From: Circinella umbellata
Taxonomy: Eukaryota; Mucoromycota; Mucoromycetes; Mucorales; Lichtheimiaceae
DNA length: 64,000 nucleotides
Direction of reading: 5' to 3'
Assembly: GCA_025093555.1 (NCBI GenBank)
Contig: JAIWNF010000017.1
Location: 310,001-374,000 of the forward strand
The translations under genes and the position numbers were made by a program. Below are positions 62,246 through 64,000 of this stretch, piece by piece; positions within the stretch are counted from its first letter, which is position 1; every line of letters begins with the position of its first letter. The notes beneath the pieces are model-generated. The model was not told the DNA's origin and searched no databases. It saw only the letters and a list, made by a program, of their open reading frames with translations.

Positions 62246-64000
62246 ATGATTCTTACTTCTTTACCAAAAAATTATACTAGTCGAGCTGGGAAAGATCCCC
62301 AGAACAACAATACAGAAGTTGGTAAACTCCATTCATGGCGATTGAAAATGAAAGAGTATAAATATATTTTAACCTGGTTAAAAACGTGTACCGTCACCGC
62401 TCGCTATAACGATATTCGATATAACGATATTTCGATATAACGATAGGGTTTTGGGGTCCAAGACGGATTAAGCAGGGAAATATCACTAACTTTCTATAGT
62501 GATATCCGATAAGGTTCCAGCAAAAATATCGTTATATCGAGCGAACAAAGAATATAGTTACATTTTCGAAAAGTAAACAATACGTAGTAGTTGCTGGACA
62601 TTTTTTAATTTTATTTGTCAAGAGTTTAATGATCTGAACATTAAATTTATCTTAAACCGTTCCTTATGACAATCCAGCTTTGCTTTTCGTTCACTGTGGG
62701 AACCCAACCCACCACCCGCTATCCGACATGGCTTTATAAAGAATAAGCAGTTTTTTGGCTCTTAGTAAGTACGCGCATTTTTTCCCTATAGGCCATCAGC
62801 ATTAATTATATGTGCTGAGCTGGTTCTAATTCAATTAGAACTAATACGAAAAGACATATTTAATAAAAAGAAACTATACAAAGAGAAAAAGCAATCGCCA
62901 TATTATTATAGGTTATTTACAGTATGAACAATATAGTATTCTAGAGCGTTCTTCTTTTTGCAAGACATATCGATACCAATAAGGCCAAGTACATATGGAT
63001 AGGGTTTTACCCGACCATTATAGCTCAGATCAAGAATTCGTTATAGCGATAATTCGATATAACGATGCCCTTTTAGTCTCACGGGGTATATCGTTATAGC
63101 GAGCGGTGACGGTACAAAAAAAGAAGAGTGTCAAGGACGAAGAACAAAAAGGAGAATATATACTGGTGATGATGGAGAAGAAGAAAATGTAAATAATAGT
63201 TTAGTTTCCAAGTTTTTATAACAATTCTTATTTTAATATTTACTCTATTGCTATTATTAATAGGGGGTTCAAAAACCTGGTTTTCGTAAAGCCAAAGAGA
63301 TAGAAACAGACCTTTCTTTAGGTATTGTAATAAAAGAAGCAGCTTTTAAAAAGCGTAAGACTTATCATCAACTAAGTCATAATGAAAAATGCATCGTAAA
63401 GTATGTATTAGCGTGTTGTACATATTGTTTGTCCACCTTATATCCAATCCTACATATTTATCCAAAGCTAATACGTATGTACCTTATTGTTTTAATATAT
63501 AGATTGGGTATGAACTTAATAACTGATATTACAAAATCAGAGAGAATTCAAAGCTTTCAAAAAAGTCTCTTTCATCCTCGAGATTGGAGAACCGTTCAAA
63601 AACGTTACAAAGTCATGTTTGAAAAAATTGACATGTTTACTGATTTAAAAAAAAAAGCATTTCAGAAATTGAAAAAGTATTGAATTGCTATCCATATTGT
63701 TGCTTCATTTATTTATATTTTTACGTAGATTTTATTTGATATTAAATACTAACCCAATACTACGTATTATGGAATCTCTTAGATGGCATTGAAAGATATT
63801 GGGAAAGCCCGGTTCGCAGCATCAAAAGATGAAAGAAAAGCAAAATCAGGTGTTGATAAAGATGTTTTTGCTATTTATTATAAAGCGTAAGTTTAAAACT
63901 CTTAAACAGTATTGTTAAAATTAGTTTACTGTTGCTAAATAGATAAATTTATTTCATAGTTTGGAAACGCTAGAGTTCCACCCGTATTTATTTCAAAATG
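62246..64000 (+). pseudogene. Repeat-family gene, copy 2, split by a MITE and truncated by the window
   Basis: The exons read TSRAGKDPQNNNTEVGKLHS, then VQKPGFRKAKEIETDLSLGI, KEAAFKKRKTYHQLSHNEK, FHPRDWRTVQKRYKVMFEKI and DKDVFAIYYKALETLEFHPY. Introns use GT-AG ends in frame. The first exon is interrupted after WLKTC by the MITE at 62391. Apart from that insertion the frame is intact as far as it can be followed. Confidence 0.6.
62391..63112. mobile_element. Pogo/Tigger-like MITE in repeat-family copy 2
   Basis: 722 bp, flanked by TA on both sides, with terminal inverted repeats beginning CCGTCACCGCTCGCTATAAC and matching for at least 24 bases. Subterminal GATATAACGATA and CGTTATATCGAGCG words repeat inside. 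The uninterrupted site in copy 1 (ACGTGTCCAAAAAAAG) confirms the borders. No transposase. Confidence 0.9.

Larger units (their letters stand above)
61690..64000 (+). repeat. Dispersed repeat family, copy 2 (runs off the window)
   Basis: Collinear with 30955-32553 apart from a 722-bp MITE. It ends in the middle of the exon that in copy 1 encodes FHPYLFQ. It is better preserved than copy 1 at two places where copy 1 is frameshifted. Confidence 0.85.

Overview
The window looks like nuclear DNA of an early-diverging fungus, most likely Mucoromycota (Mucorales-type). It is AT-rich, its genes carry many short GT-AG introns (about 50-250 bases), and it mixes conserved eukaryotic genes with AT-rich repeats. 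There is no bacterial-style operon structure. All gene models are hand-spliced from the sequence; no homology search was possible.

Region 1 (about 4.2-30.4 kb) is an ordinary gene-dense segment. In order it holds a CRZ1-type C2H2 zinc-finger regulator (+), the replicative helicase subunit MCM2 (+, ten exons, with an E2F/MBF-like palindrome upstream), a coiled-coil protein that may be DASH subunit Spc19 (-), an unrecognised protein with two similar modules (-), an IFRD-family protein (+), a DH/PH RhoGEF of about 1061 residues (+), a membrane-anchored TPR protein resembling mitochondrial Mgr3 (-), an FYVE-type/RING ubiquitin ligase resembling RNF34/RFFL that lacks an in-frame AUG (+), a histidine phosphatase (+), exosome subunit MTR3 (-, its stop overlaps that of the phosphatase) and Golgi tether subunit COG5 (+, sharing a 133-bp divergent promoter with MTR3).

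Region 2 (about 31-44 kb) is repeat-rich. It holds one copy of a multi-exon repeat gene family with a PD-(D/E)XK-like motif pair, a pogo-like MITE, a complete 6.35-kb Ty3/gypsy element with 253-bp LTRs and an ACTAG target duplication (itself interrupted by a 1-kb hAT-type MITE), and several decayed multi-exon genes.

Region 3 (45.76-56.89 kb) is a giant inverted repeat. Two arms of about 4.6 kb flank a 188-bp spacer and appear near-identical. Each arm carries a frameshifted DDE transposase with a C-terminal chromodomain, a partial copy of the repeat gene family, and a foldback MITE. Only the right arm has been invaded by an apparently intact Tc1-like DD34E transposon, 1756 bp long, whose long terminal repeats are built from an iterated motif of about 22 bases. 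Abutting the right arm is a decayed DIRS-like retroelement (RNase H plus tyrosine recombinase).

Region 4 (about 59-64 kb) is mostly noncoding and ends in a second copy of the repeat gene family, split by another TA-flanked MITE and running off the window. The nested insertions give a relative chronology: repeat-family decay with CpG loss, then palindrome formation or homogenisation, then Tc1-like insertion.
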